Shown: in pieces, positions 63,480 through 64,000 of the stretch
Position numbering within the stretch: the stretch's first letter is position 1
Layout of the letters: every line of letters begins with the position of its first letter
Notes under the pieces: generated by a model
Told to the model about the DNA's origin: nothing
Seen by the model: only the letters and a program-made list of their open reading frames with translations
Database searches by the model: none
Made by a program: the position numbers and the translations under genes
Origin: Streptomyces sp. NRRL S-340
GTDB lineage: Bacteria > Actinomycetota > Actinomycetes > Streptomycetales > Streptomycetaceae
Direction of reading: 5' to 3'
DNA: 64,000 bases
Assembly (NCBI RefSeq): GCF_000720185.1
Contig: NZ_JOIY01000052.1
Coordinates: 1-64,000 of the forward strand

Positions 63480-64000
63480 ATGACGTCGGCAGCCGCGGAG
63501 GGTGCCGCCGCACGGACGGCGCCGCCCTCCTCCCCTTCCCCGCGCAAGAGCGTGACCGGCACCCGCAGGACCGTGGCGGTCCTCTTCCTGCTGCCCGCCC
63601 TGGTGCTGCTCGGCGCGCTCGTGGTCTACCCGATCGGGTACTCCCTCGTCCGCAGCTTCTACGACTCCTCCGGCCACGGCTTCACGGGGTTCGACAACTA
63701 CAAGGCCCTGTTCACCGACGACGGCATCCGCACCGCGCTGAAGAACAACGTCATCTGGGTGGTGGTCGCGCCCGCGGTCGCCACCGCGCTCGGCCTGATC
63801 TTCGCGGTGCTGACCGAACGGGTGCGCTGGGGCACGGCGTTCAAGCTGGTCGTCTTCATGCCGATGGCGATCTCGATGCTGGCGGCCGGGATCATCTTCC
63901 GGCTGGTGTACGACCAGGACCCGGACAAGGGCGTCGCCAACGCGGTGTGGGTCGGCGTCCACGACACGTTCGCGCAGTCGTCGGCGTTCCCGAAGGCCCA
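63480..64000 (+). CDS. Sugar ABC transporter permease (MalF-like), truncated at the window edge
   Basis: At least 173 residues. N-terminal Ala/Pro/Ser-rich cytoplasmic region (about 1-30), then membrane helices (VAVLFLLPALVLLGALVVYPIG, NVIWVVVAPAVATALGLIFAVL). The EAA loop is beyond the window. The ATG at 63480 is 7 bases after the lipoprotein stop, so they form one operon. The window ends inside the gene. Confidence 0.92.
   Translation, partial: MTSAAAEGAAARTAPPSSPSPRKSVTGTRRTVAVLFLLPALVLLGALVVYPIGYSLVRSFYDSSGHGFTGFDNYKALFTDDGIRTALKNNVIWVVVAPAVATALGLIFAVLTERVRWGTAFKLVVFMPMAISMLAAGIIFRLVYDQDPDKGVANAVWVGVHDTFAQSSAFPKA

Overview
The window is a stretch of chromosome from a Streptomyces or very close relative. 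The evidence is very high GC with strong GC bias at third codon positions, frequent GTG starts and a few TTG starts, an ssrA tag ending in AFALAA, paired pkaA/pkaB kinases, a DUF397/XRE pair and an LAETG sortase signal. From memory (no database was searched), the gene order hpd ... GH20/ABC, DUF3039, YqgE, murA, hupA, malic enzyme, HelD, sigU/rsuA, nnaR, narK ... ssrA, smpB, S41 protease, ftsX, ftsE, prfB, pkaB, pkaA follows the S. coelicolor core between about SCO2920 and SCO2980, with accessory genes spliced in.

Layout. 0.4-6.7 kb: a membrane TPR protein, a nitrile-hydratase-like enzyme in three small overlapping genes, hpd with a divergent Lrp/AsnC regulator, an ArsR-like regulator on an apparently leaderless promoter, and a secreted Lon-like PDZ protein. 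6.8-11.3 kb: an IclR regulator, a DEAD/DEAH helicase and an MFS exporter. 11.5-18.7 kb: tRNA-Cys(GCA), a SUKH-4 family protein carrying a dispersed hairpin repeat, and a three-gene xanthine-dehydrogenase-type operon whose iron-sulfur subunit has a disordered N-terminal extension of nearly 500 residues. 19.1-23.9 kb: a four-gene amino-sugar uptake and cleavage operon (lipoprotein, two permeases, cytoplasmic GH20 hexosaminidase) behind a palindromic operator. 24-32 kb: housekeeping genes. 32-35 kb: ECF sigma/anti-sigma pair, a CGNR regulator and NnaR next to the nitrate transporter NarK. 37-43 kb: a broken acyltransferase, a one-TM low-complexity protein in the position of matA (no matB here), and a large secreted alpha-amylase with two CBM25 modules and a nested palindromic operator.

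43.5-47.6 kb is an accessory block of small regulatory and toxin/antitoxin-like genes that stops at the 3' end of ssrA. 47.7-54.5 kb holds ssrA/smpB, an S41 processing protease with the only in-frame TTA (bldA) codon I found, ftsEX, a small zinc-ribbon membrane protein, a frameshifted LAETG-anchored surface protein with an 18-bp tandem repeat, and prfB. 54.6-61.8 kb is a phosphorylation module: PkaB, PkaA and a divergent FHA-FtsK-like ATPase whose P-loop has Arg in place of Lys. The window ends in a second sugar ABC operon (lipoprotein and a truncated permease).

The points most worth a second look are the split nitrile hydratase, the iron-sulfur subunit extension, the kinase/FHA-FtsK module, the two coding regions disrupted inside repeats, and several clear operator palindromes. 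I did not find a complete, wholly novel multi-gene system.
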